Source of the DNA: G038396625 sp038396625
Lineage (GTDB): Bacteria > Bacillota > Clostridia > Peptostreptococcales > Thermotaleaceae
DNA length: 64,000 bases
Assembly: GCA_038396625.1 (NCBI GenBank)
Contig: CP121688.1
Span: 4,015,339 to 4,079,338, forward strand
Direction of reading: 5' to 3'
Shown here: piece after piece, positions 34,015 to 42,093 of the stretch
How the letters are laid out: the number at the start of each line of letters is the position of its first letter
How positions within the stretch are numbered: position 1 is the first letter of the stretch
The notes under the pieces: model-generated
Told to the model about the DNA's origin: nothing
Databases searched by the model: none
Seen by the model: the letters and a program-made list of their open reading frames with translations, nothing else
Program-made: the position numbers and the translations under genes

Positions 34015-34279
34015 CAGAATCTCCCCTTTCTTGAAAATCAAAAAACCATTGAATAATCTCTTGAAATATGGTAGTGTTTAAAGAATAATATATGTTTTGA
34101 CCTTGTTTGTCGCTTAGTACCAAGTTAGCTTGTTTTAATAAATTCAAGTGATGACTGATAGAAGGCTTACGCATATCAAATTGATCTGCAATCTCTCCTG
34201 CTGACAAATCCTGTTCTCTTAACATTTTTAATATTTTTCGTCTTGTGGGGTCTGCCAATGCTTTAAAAATGTCATTCAA
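34001..34279 (-). CDS. ArsR-family repressor, SdpR-like
   Basis: A 92 aa winged-helix protein (FKALADPTRRKILKMLREQDLSAGEIADQF, SISHHLNLLKQANLV) without metal-binding cysteines, like SdpR autorepressors. It overlaps the SdpI-like gene and would control both from the upstream palindrome at 34301-34336. The SdpR/SdpI pair forms a signal-transduction immunity circuit in Bacillus. Confidence 0.88.
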   Translation of the reverse strand: MNDIFKALADPTRRKILKMLREQDLSAGEIADQFDMRKPSISHHLNLLKQANLVLSDKQGQNIYYSLNTTIFQEIIQWFFDFQERGDSDENQ

Positions 34280-34300
34280 TTTTTTCTCCTCCCATTATTT

Positions 34301-34336
34301 ATATATTTAGATAAATATCTAATTATCTAAATATAT
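34301..34336. promoter_or_regulatory. Operator palindrome of the SdpR-like repressor
   Basis: Perfect 14-bp inverted repeat ATATATTTAGATAA / TTATCTAAATATAT with an 8-base spacer that contains a further TATCTAA half-site, just upstream of the repressor gene. Likely autorepression site. Confidence 0.65.
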
Positions 34337-34492
34337 TATATCCCTTTTTTGCTTTTATGACAATCCTTATTGTTACACAAAATAGAACATTTTATTTTCA
34401 TCTTCTTTATAAGAAAAATTTCTCTTATCTATATTTTATGATTTTGTGATATGATTAATACTGTTATAAGATATCACAAGGAGGGGTTTCAT

Positions 34493-35203
34493 GTGCTAAG
34501 AACAATCTGGGTAGCAATCTATTTTGTCGTTTATCTGGTTTTGTTATTTCCTCAGCAGTGGAAAGTTAATCGCCTAGAAAAACAAGGAAAGATACAAGAG
34601 CTACAGGCTTTACTTCATAGTATTGCACTACATTGGGGAAGGCGGATTATTAAAAATACTGGGACCAAGGTCTCTATCTATGGATCGGATCATATACCAG
34701 AGGGTCCTGTTTTATTTGTAAGTAATCATCAAGGAAATTTAGATATCCCATTATTATTGGGTTTTATTGATAAGCCGAAAAGTTTCATTGCAAAGATAGA
34801 ACTCTCCAAGATTCCAGTTTTCGGAAAATGGATGGAGAGAATCAACTGCATTTTCATCGATCGCAGTGATCCAAGACAATCTTTAAGAGCCATTAATCAA
34901 GGGGTAGAAATACTAAAGAATGGTCATTCCATGGTCATCTTTCCTGAAGGTACAAGGAGTAAAGGTCCTAAAATGGCAGATTTCAAAAAAGGAAGTTTAC
35001 GACTTGCCACAAAAGCTAAAGTTCCTATTGTTCCTATCTCCATTCAGGGTTCTTATAAAATTATGGAAGCCAATGGTGGCTTCATCAAACCTGCAGAAGT
35101 ATCTATTACCATTTCTGAACCCATTTATACAGATCAGCTTACAAAGGAAGAAGAAAATGGGCTTAGTGATAGCGTATATGAGATTATTAAAAATCATTTA
35201 TAA
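34493..35203 (+). CDS. plsC: 1-acyl-glycerol-3-phosphate acyltransferase
   Basis: A 236 aa PlsC that makes phosphatidic acid. One N-terminal membrane helix (IWVAIYFVVYLVLLF) precedes the acyltransferase motifs NHQGNLDIP (the NHxxxxD block), CIFIDRSDPRQS, FPEGTRSKG and VPIVPISIQGS. In motif I the usual HQSxxD-type context is HQGNLD. Start at GTG 34493, six bases after AAGGAGGGG; the longer frame has no ribosome site. Confidence 0.92.
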   Translation: MLRTIWVAIYFVVYLVLLFPQQWKVNRLEKQGKIQELQALLHSIALHWGRRIIKNTGTKVSIYGSDHIPEGPVLFVSNHQGNLDIPLLLGFIDKPKSFIAKIELSKIPVFGKWMERINCIFIDRSDPRQSLRAINQGVEILKNGHSMVIFPEGTRSKGPKMADFKKGSLRLATKAKVPIVPISIQGSYKIMEANGGFIKPAEVSITISEPIYTDQLTKEEENGLSDSVYEIIKNHL

Positions 35204-35240
35204 ATAACAACTTCATATTCAATTTTTTTAGCAAACACGA

Positions 35241-35272
35241 TAGTCAAGCTCTTAAAAGCTTGACTATTCTAA
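35241..35272 (+). terminator. Terminator after plsC
   Basis: Stem TAGTCAAGCT/AGCTTGACTA with a 6-base loop about 40 bases after the plsC stop. Confidence 0.75.
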
Positions 35273-35348
35273 TTATTACAAGTATATGTTTAAATTGGAT
35301 AACAAAAGAAAATAATATGTAGATTTTGCAAATCACCACATCTTTCAC

Positions 35349-35392
35349 TTACTTATGATATGGTTCACCGTATCACTGTAACTGCGGTTTTT
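35349..35392. repeat. Palindromic repeat, left border of accessory block
   Basis: Contains GATATGG-TTCA-CCGTATC (hairpin with one G-T pair) followed by TAACTGCGGTTTTT. The last motif recurs in inverted orientation at 38336-38349 with one mismatch, next to a second copy of the GGTTCACCGTA-type palindrome. Confidence 0.5.
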
Positions 35393-35400
35393 AGGCAAAA

Positions 35401-35964
35401 TTATATTATTATTCTTTCATCTATTTTTCTAGTAAGCGTATATGTAAATTGATTAAAATACTTACCCCAAAAACGTTGTGCTGTTGGATTGGTTGTACCA
35501 TGTTCTACCCATAATCTTTTCACACCTTCTTTTTTGAGTGTATTATTAACATGCAATAATAGTCCCGCAACAATGTTATATCCTCTATAATTTTGCTTAA
35601 TGTATAACTCCCCCACATTCATTGTATCTTCTTCCGTTGTTATAAAACTATTACTATCCTTAGAGACATCTATCATCCCAATAATTTTTTGATTTTGTTC
35701 TACAACAAATAATCTAGTGCCTTTATTATGTATATGATCTAGAAATGCTCGGTCTGTAAATTCATCTTCAGGATAATAAGTAGGACTCATACGTAAATAT
35801 TGTACTAGATTTCTCCATAACTCCAAAAGGCAATCCACTTTAATTTCAATCTCATTTTTAGTTAATTCTTTATATGTATACTCTCCCTCAGGTTCTTCAC
35901 ATATTGGCATATCTATCATACGAATAGCAAATAGGTATATTGCAAATCTTAGATATCTCTCCAA
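35401..35964 (-). CDS. GNAT-family N-acetyltransferase
   Basis: A 187 aa acetyltransferase with the acetyl-CoA motif in GELYIKQNYRGYNIVAGLLL, beta-strand TRLFVVEQNQKIIGMIDV before it, and the C-terminal VEHGTTNPTAQRFWGKYFNQ. Substrate unknown. The start is uncertain: the TTG at 35964 has no clear ribosome site. It lies inside the small accessory block bounded by palindromic repeats. Confidence 0.75.
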   Translation of the reverse strand: MERYLRFAIYLFAIRMIDMPICEEPEGEYTYKELTKNEIEIKVDCLLELWRNLVQYLRMSPTYYPEDEFTDRAFLDHIHNKGTRLFVVEQNQKIIGMIDVSKDSNSFITTEEDTMNVGELYIKQNYRGYNIVAGLLLHVNNTLKKEGVKRLWVEHGTTNPTAQRFWGKYFNQFTYTLTRKIDERIII

Positions 35965-36129
35965 TTTTATAATATTTAACTTCTGCTTCTTTTTTCAAAA
36001 CCCAATCCCCCAATTTTAGTATTCTCTCTCATACTTTAATACATATTATAACACTTCCTAAAAGTTTGGTTATTATATTTTACAAACGACAGACAGGGGG
36101 ACAGGGACTCATCTACTATAAGAGTTAAT

Positions 36130-36207
36130 TTATCTCATCAGACAAGTCTCTTTTCCTTGTCCTCGGTGCACAAGTTCTTTTTCAGGTTTTCTCCATTCAT
36201 GCTTCAT
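36130..36207 (-). pseudogene. Remnant of a GyrI-like effector-domain protein
   Basis: Starts with a good ribosome site (GGAGGG, eight bases) and ATG at 36207, overlapping the end of the BtrH-like gene. The first 12 residues, MKHEWRKPEKEL, match the usual N terminus of GyrI-like/effector-binding domain proteins; the frame then diverges and stops after 25 residues. The following DNA (about 36090-36175) contains GACAGGGGGACAGGGAC and GACAAG/CTTGTC motifs that look like a small inserted repeat. Confidence 0.45.
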
Positions 36208-37273
36208 ACTTTATTCCCTCCAAAATATTCTGATATGCTTTTTCTTCAATGTCTGCTATTTGATTAATCATATTCGGTAATCCATTAAGCTCTTTACTTT
36301 CTTTCAGCAAGTATTCTACTATTAAGTCCGTCATCTCTTGAATAATAATGCCGCTCTTACTAAAAAGATTGCTTGTTGTTTTCCACTCATGAAAACCATA
36401 TTTTTCTCCTAATCTCATTAATAATGCTGAATACTCTCTTCGAGCTGCTTGGTGTTCTATTTCATCCTTTTCCTCTATCTTAATCAATCTATTAGGAAGA
36501 ATTGGAACAGTACCTGTAAACATAACGATGTTTCTAAGAGCTGTTTCATATTCTTCAACGGTTAATTCATCTTTCCAACTAAGAATTTCTTTACTAAGCT
36601 TTCGCATGCCAGGAATTCCACAAAATCTTACCTTAGGATTAAGCATTTGGTTTGCCTTCTCATAAAATCCCTTTATAGCAATTTCTCTAATACTTTTAAT
36701 TTCATCATCAAACTCTATGATGCACATTGAGTTTTTATCAGATAGAGAATTTTTTTCAATATTAAGAGCTTTCTCAAGAGTTTCATATTTAATTTTCTGC
36801 ACTTCTTCAATTCCACAATCGTATATATATGCACATTGCTCTTCTTCATCATATCCTACCATTAGTATATAATGAATTGGTATATGTTCTTTATAATAAA
36901 ATTTTGGATAATAACTTAAATAATGCATATCTAAACAGCCAAGAACAACTGGTCTTTCATTATCAATTTGTTCCTTTGCTCTTTTCATTATATACTGAAA
37001 TTTTCTGCCTTCTATATGCTTATATTTAAATCCTACAATATTACAAATTGACTCATACATTTTCTTAGTTCTTCCATCATTCCATGAAGCCATCCTTCGC
37101 ACATTTCCACTTCTAAACTTTAAGTATACAAATTTTCCTATTCCACTTAAACAAAAGAAAAAATAATCTGGTATATCTTCTCCTAATCTTGTTTGATATA
37201 AGTCTTCAATACCATTCCACATACAAGTATAATCACAAACTTTATGTCTTAGTCCAATTACCTTCTTGGGCAT
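36197..37273 (-). CDS. BtrH N-terminal domain protein
   Basis: A 358 aa protein with the pattern of the BtrH N-terminal/DUF4872 family. N-terminal papain-like part: RHKVCDYTCMWNGIEDLY with the probable nucleophilic cysteine region, then HYILMVGYDEEEQCAYIYDCGIEEV carrying His and Asp. The C-terminal half is helical (IIVEYLLKESKELNG). BtrH itself transfers an acyl-peptide in butirosin synthesis; most family members are uncharacterised and no antibiotic cluster is present here. ATG after AAAGAGTG. A MerR-type regulator gene is directly upstream. Confidence 0.75.
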   Translation of the reverse strand: MPKKVIGLRHKVCDYTCMWNGIEDLYQTRLGEDIPDYFFFCLSGIGKFVYLKFRSGNVRRMASWNDGRTKKMYESICNIVGFKYKHIEGRKFQYIMKRAKEQIDNERPVVLGCLDMHYLSYYPKFYYKEHIPIHYILMVGYDEEEQCAYIYDCGIEEVQKIKYETLEKALNIEKNSLSDKNSMCIIEFDDEIKSIREIAIKGFYEKANQMLNPKVRFCGIPGMRKLSKEILSWKDELTVEEYETALRNIVMFTGTVPILPNRLIKIEEKDEIEHQAARREYSALLMRLGEKYGFHEWKTTSNLFSKSGIIIQEMTDLIVEYLLKESKELNGLPNMINQIADIEEKAYQNILEGIKYEA

Positions 37274-37350
37274 ATTTTTTCACTCTTTCTATAAAAATTT
37301 AGTTTCTATAGAAAAATCATATACCCTCGCATTATGCTAGAGTCAATACC

Positions 37351-38166
37351 TTATCTTTTTTTTATAGGAAAACATACTTCTGTAATAAATTTTTCTTCAT
37401 TTACTTCCTGATCTGGAGAAACATAATAAATATTAAATGCAGGTCTACAAATTTCAAGTCCATTTTGTGTTATCCATTTACCCAGATAAATATTTATATC
37501 TTTAAGTCTGCTATAACCACCTTGATATACCAATGAAGCTACCTCACAAGATGGCATGCTATAAAACTTAACCTTGTCAGTATTTTCATAAATATTTTCA
37601 ACTAATCTTTGAACTTCAACATCTATGTAGTTTTGATCAAAATTTATTTCATGCTGAATGGCAATAGAATAATTCGAATCTGAAAATTGAATGTTTAACT
37701 TTTCACATTCATCACCAAGTGTTTTCCATAAAACTCTCTCTTCCGGAAATTCTTTAATTTTCATTCTAAAACTAACAACTTTTCTCTCTGGTATACATTT
37801 AGTTACTATAGACAATGCCTGTTTCTTCTCGCTTGTTAAATCCTTCAACGCATTCTCTATTTGTGCCAACTGTTTTCTAATAACTTTTACCTCTTGTTCC
37901 TTAGCTTGAATTTTATTTTTTAATACCTCTTTCAAATTGTCTATTTGCATTTCTTGTAGTTTCAATGCAGCTATTTCCTTTAATCCAAATCCCATCATCT
38001 TTAAAGCCACAATTTGATTTGCAATTGGCAATTGATTACTTTCATAATATCGATATCCTGTTGATTCATCTATATACTTAGGTGTTAATAATCCAATTTT
38101 ATCGTAGTTTCTAAGCATATGGATACTTATAGATGTAAGTACTGAAAATTCACCTATCTTAAACAT
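37351..38166 (-). CDS. MerR-family regulator with GyrI-like effector domain
   Basis: A 271 aa regulator. Residues 1-70 are a MerR winged helix (FKIGEFSVLTSISIHMLRNYDKIGLL), 75-115 a dimerisation coiled coil, and 125-270 a GyrI/BmrR-like ligand domain (VVSFRMKIKEFP, YEQ-type QGGYSRL). Such proteins sense drugs or small molecules. It precedes the BtrH-like gene and may control it; the GyrI-domain remnant downstream suggests the block once held another ligand-binding protein. Confidence 0.88.
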   Translation of the reverse strand: MFKIGEFSVLTSISIHMLRNYDKIGLLTPKYIDESTGYRYYESNQLPIANQIVALKMMGFGLKEIAALKLQEMQIDNLKEVLKNKIQAKEQEVKVIRKQLAQIENALKDLTSEKKQALSIVTKCIPERKVVSFRMKIKEFPEERVLWKTLGDECEKLNIQFSDSNYSIAIQHEINFDQNYIDVEVQRLVENIYENTDKVKFYSMPSCEVASLVYQGGYSRLKDINIYLGKWITQNGLEICRPAFNIYYVSPDQEVNEEKFITEVCFPIKKR

Positions 38167-38335
38167 TTTTTCATCCTTCCTAATCTTATCCTATCGCTTA
38201 AATTATACTATATATTGAGTAATATTTCCTTTACGCATCTCATATTAATGTATAAAATAACTCACGACAATCCTTATCGTGAGTTTAACTTGTATAAATT
38301 ATATAAACCTCTTCTCTTAATTATCCAATTTTAAT

Positions 38336-38376
38336 AAAAACTGCAGTTATTTATGGTACAGTTCACCGTAATCTAT
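38336..38376. repeat. Palindromic repeat, right border of accessory block
   Basis: AAAAACTGCAGTTA (38336-38349) is the inverted counterpart of 35379-35392, followed by a GGTACAGTTCACCGTA palindrome like that at 35358. A separate terminator-like hairpin CTCACGA/TCGTGAG lies at 38261-38283. Otherwise nothing else is visible in the gap 38167-38522. Confidence 0.5.
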
Positions 38377-38500
38377 TCTAAAGGTTTAAACATATTTCGT
38401 CTTCATAATCTCTGCTTCTAGCATCTCCTATTGATACGCTCATATCCTTAAATTTTCTTCTCAAATATTTGTATATTTGATTTGTGATATTACAATATAA

Positions 38501-38540
38501 TCCATCACAAGAAATATTTTTATTATTTCTCGTGATGGAT
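38501..38540 (-). terminator. Terminator of the aro operon
   Basis: Inverted repeat TCCATCAC(A)AGAAAT / ATTTCT(C)GTGATGGA spanning the stop codon of the 38523 gene. Confidence 0.7.
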
Positions 38541-38783
38541 TATATGATTTGCTGTATCTACTTCCTCAACCTTAACTAAAATGTTATAAGTACTCGATCT
38601 TCTTCTATTTATATCACTGATCAATTCTATAGAACTAACATTGCGGTTGATGATTTTGGTTCTAGCTTCTATATTATTATTCATCAACATCCCTTTTATT
38701 TTTGCGTATTCTTCTACATCTTGTGTAGAAAAAACCATTTCCCATTGATTTTTCAAAAAAGCTTTATATATTTTCTTAAACAT
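38523..38783 (-). CDS. Small DUF2007-like protein
   Basis: An 86 aa protein whose centre (MVFSTQDVEEYAKIKGMLMNNNIEARTKI) resembles DUF2007 putative signal-transducing proteins, followed by beta-type segments (SSTYNILVKVEEVD). Ribosome site weak. It trails the aro operon by 10 bases, so is probably co-transcribed. Function unknown. Confidence 0.65.
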   Translation of the reverse strand: MFKKIYKAFLKNQWEMVFSTQDVEEYAKIKGMLMNNNIEARTKIINRNVSSIELISDINRRRSSTYNILVKVEEVDTANHIIHHEK

Positions 38784-38793
38784 AATATCTTGT

Positions 38794-39600
38794 CTATCCT
38801 CTCTCTCTTATATCTAATGAAGAGCAAAGACTTAGTAGCTTAAAAATAATTTCTTCTCCAATCTCCTTTGTATCTTTTCCATCTGTATGAATTACAATAT
38901 CTGCTGCCTCTTGATAATATAGGTTTCTATCTTGTAGCATACTAGTAATATGGGATTTTGTCATATGTCCTTCTAAAAGAGGTCTTGTTGTATCTTCTTG
39001 TAACCGATGATAAATCGTTTCTGCACTTGCCTCTAACAAGATTATTTTCCCTTTGTTTTTTAGATCTCTAATATTTTCTTTATTAAGAACAACACCTCCA
39101 CCACAAGCAATAATTTTATGCTCTTCCTGACCCAATGCTTTGATCATATTTCGTTCTACCTGCCGAAAATATCCTTCCCCATGCTTTTCAAAGATGTCTT
39201 TAATCGTCATATTTATCTTTTTCTCAATCAATTGATCTGTATCTAATAGCTCAATTGCAAGTTGTTGGGATAGGATTCTACCGATGGTACTTTTTCCTGA
39301 GCCCATAAAACCAATTAATACAATATTAAAGGGAAGTAAATGTTTTGATTGCAATTTTCTGCTAATACCCATAATCTCTCTGTATAGCGTTTGTATTTCA
39401 TCTGCAAAATCCTTATTTTGAAGATGATGAGCAACTTTTTGCAATACCTGTTCTTCCCTTTGATCATGAAATATAGGTAATCCATGTTTCTTTTTATATG
39501 CTAAAATCTTCAATACCACTTTCATCCGTTCTTCAAAGGTTTCTACCAATTTTTTATCCCATATATCAATTTCCTGCCGTAATTTTTCTAGTTCATTCAG
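38794..39600 (-). CDS. aroK: Chorismate mutase-shikimate kinase fusion, CTG start
   Basis: A 268 aa two-domain enzyme. Residues 1-85 form an AroQ-type chorismate mutase helix bundle (ELEKLRQEIDIWDKKLVETFEERM); residues 95-260 form shikimate kinase with Walker A (GFMGSGKST), LLDTDQLIE, GEGYFRQVE and ACGGGVV. No ATG, GTG or TTG occurs in frame near the domain start; CTG at 39600 lies eight bases after GAGGGGG and is the best start. The upstream frame overlaps aroQ and is not protein-like. It catalyses two non-consecutive steps of aromatic synthesis. Confidence 0.88.
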   Translation of the reverse strand: MNELEKLRQEIDIWDKKLVETFEERMKVVLKILAYKKKHGLPIFHDQREEQVLQKVAHHLQNKDFADEIQTLYREIMGISRKLQSKHLLPFNIVLIGFMGSGKSTIGRILSQQLAIELLDTDQLIEKKINMTIKDIFEKHGEGYFRQVERNMIKALGQEEHKIIACGGGVVLNKENIRDLKNKGKIILLEASAETIYHRLQEDTTRPLLEGHMTKSHITSMLQDRNLYYQEAADIVIHTDGKDTKEIGEEIIFKLLSLCSSLDIRERG

Positions 39601-39629
39601 CTTTTTCGCCCCCTCTTGTTTTCCTTTTA

Positions 39630-40061
39630 TTATGCTTGGATTGCTATGGCTGCTCTTAATGCCAATAAATAGGATTGATAGGAAAAACCTGAAATCTGAC
39701 CTACACAAGCCGGTGCAATTACTGATTTGCTTCGAAATTCTTCCCTTCCATGAATATTGGACAGATGCACCTCAATGGTGGGAATATTTACAGCAGCAAC
39801 TGCATCTCTTATAGCATAGCTATAGTGGGTATAAGCCCCTGGATTGATAATGATGCAATCTATTTTTCCAATCACTTCATGTATCTTGTCAATGATGACT
39901 CCCTCGTGATTAGATTGAAATATCTCTACCCCAATTTTTAATTTTTCTGCTTCTTTTTGAATTTCACGATTCACAAAATCAATATCTTTTTCTCCATATA
40001 CTGATTTTTCCCTTAGTCCTAATAGGTTTAAATTGGGTCCATGAATTACGAGTATCTTCAT
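39630..40061 (-). CDS. aroQ: 3-dehydroquinate dehydratase, type II
   Basis: A 143 aa dodecameric type II enzyme, turning 3-dehydroquinate into 3-dehydroshikimate. Motifs GPNLNLLGLRE (catalytic Arg region), NPGAYTHYS and EVHLSNIHGREEFR. Overlaps aroE by four bases (ATGA). Third-to-last enzyme gene of the operon. Confidence 0.96.
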   Translation of the reverse strand: MKILVIHGPNLNLLGLREKSVYGEKDIDFVNREIQKEAEKLKIGVEIFQSNHEGVIIDKIHEVIGKIDCIIINPGAYTHYSYAIRDAVAAVNIPTIEVHLSNIHGREEFRSKSVIAPACVGQISGFSYQSYLLALRAAIAIQA

Positions 40062-40921
40062 TTTACTTCTCTCCTTAAACGGTTTTCCAACTCCTCATAG
40101 ATCGGCATGAGCAAATTAGGATCGATTAAGTCTCCTGTCCAGATTTCTTGAGCTTTTACTGCTTGATAAAACAACATGGCAAATCCATTGATACATTTGC
40201 AACCATAATGCTCAGCTTTTTGTAGAAGTTTGGTTTTATAGGGATTGTATATCATATCATATACAATCTTCGCATGCTTCACAATTTTTTCTGCTATAGG
40301 CATTGCTTCTATTTCAGGATACATGCCTATCGGTGTAGCATTGATAATACAATCATAATTCTGATGAACTTCTTCTATAGAACATACTGCTATTTCTTCT
40401 TTTCCTGTATTCCTCATCAGTTCTTTTTTAAGATCTTCCGCTTTTTTTATGCTACGATTTGCAATAGTTAAGCATCCATCCTTCATTAATATTTCATAAG
40501 CTGCTACCCTCGCTGCACCACCAGCTCCTATTAATAATACCTTTTGATTCCTTAGATTAATGCCTTCTTTCTCAATGCTGTTTATAAATCCGTATCCATC
40601 TGTATTATAGCCAATCATTCTACCATTTACATTTTTAACTGTATTTACTGCTTGATACCATTTAGCTCGTTCATCTAATGCATCTAAGTAAGGTATGATT
40701 CGCTGTTTATGGGGCTTTGTGATATTCCATCCTATAAAATTGTCCCTAAGTAGAGGAATAGATTTTTCCAAGTCTTCTATTGCAATTTTTAATGAAATAT
40801 ACAAGGCATTTTGCTGATTTTGATAGAAAATTTGATTATGAATTTCAGGAGACATGCTATGTCCAATAGGATCTCCAATAACTGCATACAGCCTTGTATT
40901 TGCTTTGATATGACCCATCAT
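40058..40921 (-). CDS. aroE: Shikimate dehydrogenase
   Basis: A 287 aa NADP-dependent enzyme reducing 3-dehydroshikimate. Substrate motifs HSMSPEIHN and NITKPHKQ (catalytic Lys), nucleotide motif GAGGAARVAA, C-terminal QAVKAQEIW. Three bases after aroB. Confidence 0.95.
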   Translation of the reverse strand: MMGHIKANTRLYAVIGDPIGHSMSPEIHNQIFYQNQQNALYISLKIAIEDLEKSIPLLRDNFIGWNITKPHKQRIIPYLDALDERAKWYQAVNTVKNVNGRMIGYNTDGYGFINSIEKEGINLRNQKVLLIGAGGAARVAAYEILMKDGCLTIANRSIKKAEDLKKELMRNTGKEEIAVCSIEEVHQNYDCIINATPIGMYPEIEAMPIAEKIVKHAKIVYDMIYNPYKTKLLQKAEHYGCKCINGFAMLFYQAVKAQEIWTGDLIDPNLLMPIYEELENRLRREVK

Positions 40922-40924
40922 TTC

Positions 40925-41992
40925 CTAATCCATCCTCCCAGTCAACATTTTCTTTACATCCTCTTTTGAGATAAGATGCTCTTTTACCCTTCCCCTCCCA
41001 ATTGGCAGTATGAAGGATATTTTATTGCTTTGATTTTTTTTATCTCTACTCATAACATTAATGATTTTTTCTATGGAAAATAAAGAAATATCTACATTCA
41101 CAGGCAAAGATTCAATACATGCTGTTATTTCTTTTAGGACATTTTCCTCAATCCAACCCAATTTTTTTGCCATGATTGCTTCATGATACATCCCAATCAA
41201 TACTGCTTCACCATGGGCATATTTTTTATATTCTGTAATGGCTTCTAAGGCATGGCCTATCGTATGTCCATAATTTAAGATTTTTCGCAGTCCACCCTCT
41301 CTTTCGTCCTGTGTAACAATACGAGCCTTAATACTGCAGCATTGCTTAATAATTCTTTGTAACCATAGCACATCTATCTCCCATACTCTTTCTATATTCA
41401 TTTTTAAGTCCTCAAACAATATATTATCTGCAATAAGCCCATATTTTATCATTTCTCCAAGGCCATTTAATAGCTCCCTAGAAGACAAAGTGCCTAATAC
41501 ACTTGTGTCAACAATGACACAATTAGGTTGATAAAAAGTCCCCACTAGATTCTTGCCTTGTGGCATATTTACACCTGTTTTACCGCCTACACTGCTGTCT
41601 ACCTGGGCTAGCAAGGTAGTGGGAACTTGGATAAAATCAATCCCTCTCATGTAAATAGAAGCACAAAATCCAGCTATATCTCCTACTACCCCGCCTCCTA
41701 AAGCAATAATCTTATCGTTTCTCGTGAAACCCTGTTCGATCATACAGGCTATAATTTTCTCCACCATATCTAAAGTCTTACTTTCTTCTCCTGGCTTTAG
41801 AACATATTTATGCAAAGAATGCTCAGGTAATCCTGTCTCTATCCTTTTTCCATATAATCGATTCACATTTTCATCAGTAATCACCATATACTTCTCTTTT
41901 TTATCTATACAATCTTTTAATCCTTCTAAAAAATTTTTTCCGATAAAAATAGGATAACTATTTTTATCTAGATTTACCCATACACTTTCCAT
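40925..41992 (-). CDS. aroB: 3-dehydroquinate synthase
   Basis: A 355 aa NAD-dependent synthase converting DAHP to 3-dehydroquinate. Motifs GGGVVGDIAGF, QVPTTLLAQVDSSVGGKTGVN and the metal histidines in NYGHTIGHALE and HGEAV. Follows aroF by about 100 bases. Confidence 0.96.
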   Translation of the reverse strand: MESVWVNLDKNSYPIFIGKNFLEGLKDCIDKKEKYMVITDENVNRLYGKRIETGLPEHSLHKYVLKPGEESKTLDMVEKIIACMIEQGFTRNDKIIALGGGVVGDIAGFCASIYMRGIDFIQVPTTLLAQVDSSVGGKTGVNMPQGKNLVGTFYQPNCVIVDTSVLGTLSSRELLNGLGEMIKYGLIADNILFEDLKMNIERVWEIDVLWLQRIIKQCCSIKARIVTQDEREGGLRKILNYGHTIGHALEAITEYKKYAHGEAVLIGMYHEAIMAKKLGWIEENVLKEITACIESLPVNVDISLFSIEKIINVMSRDKKNQSNKISFILPIGRGRVKEHLISKEDVKKMLTGRMD

Positions 41993-42093
41993 GATTCTTT
42001 CTACTCCCTTTATCTATTGTTCTATGTCTATAGTATATCGTTTTTTATGAAAATATTTTCTCATCCCTAGTGTAGATACGCCGTTTTTATACC

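Noticed and set aside
36090..36110. A REP-associated transposase gene
   Set aside because: Only a G-rich motif resembling such elements is visible; no Y1 transposase frame exists nearby.
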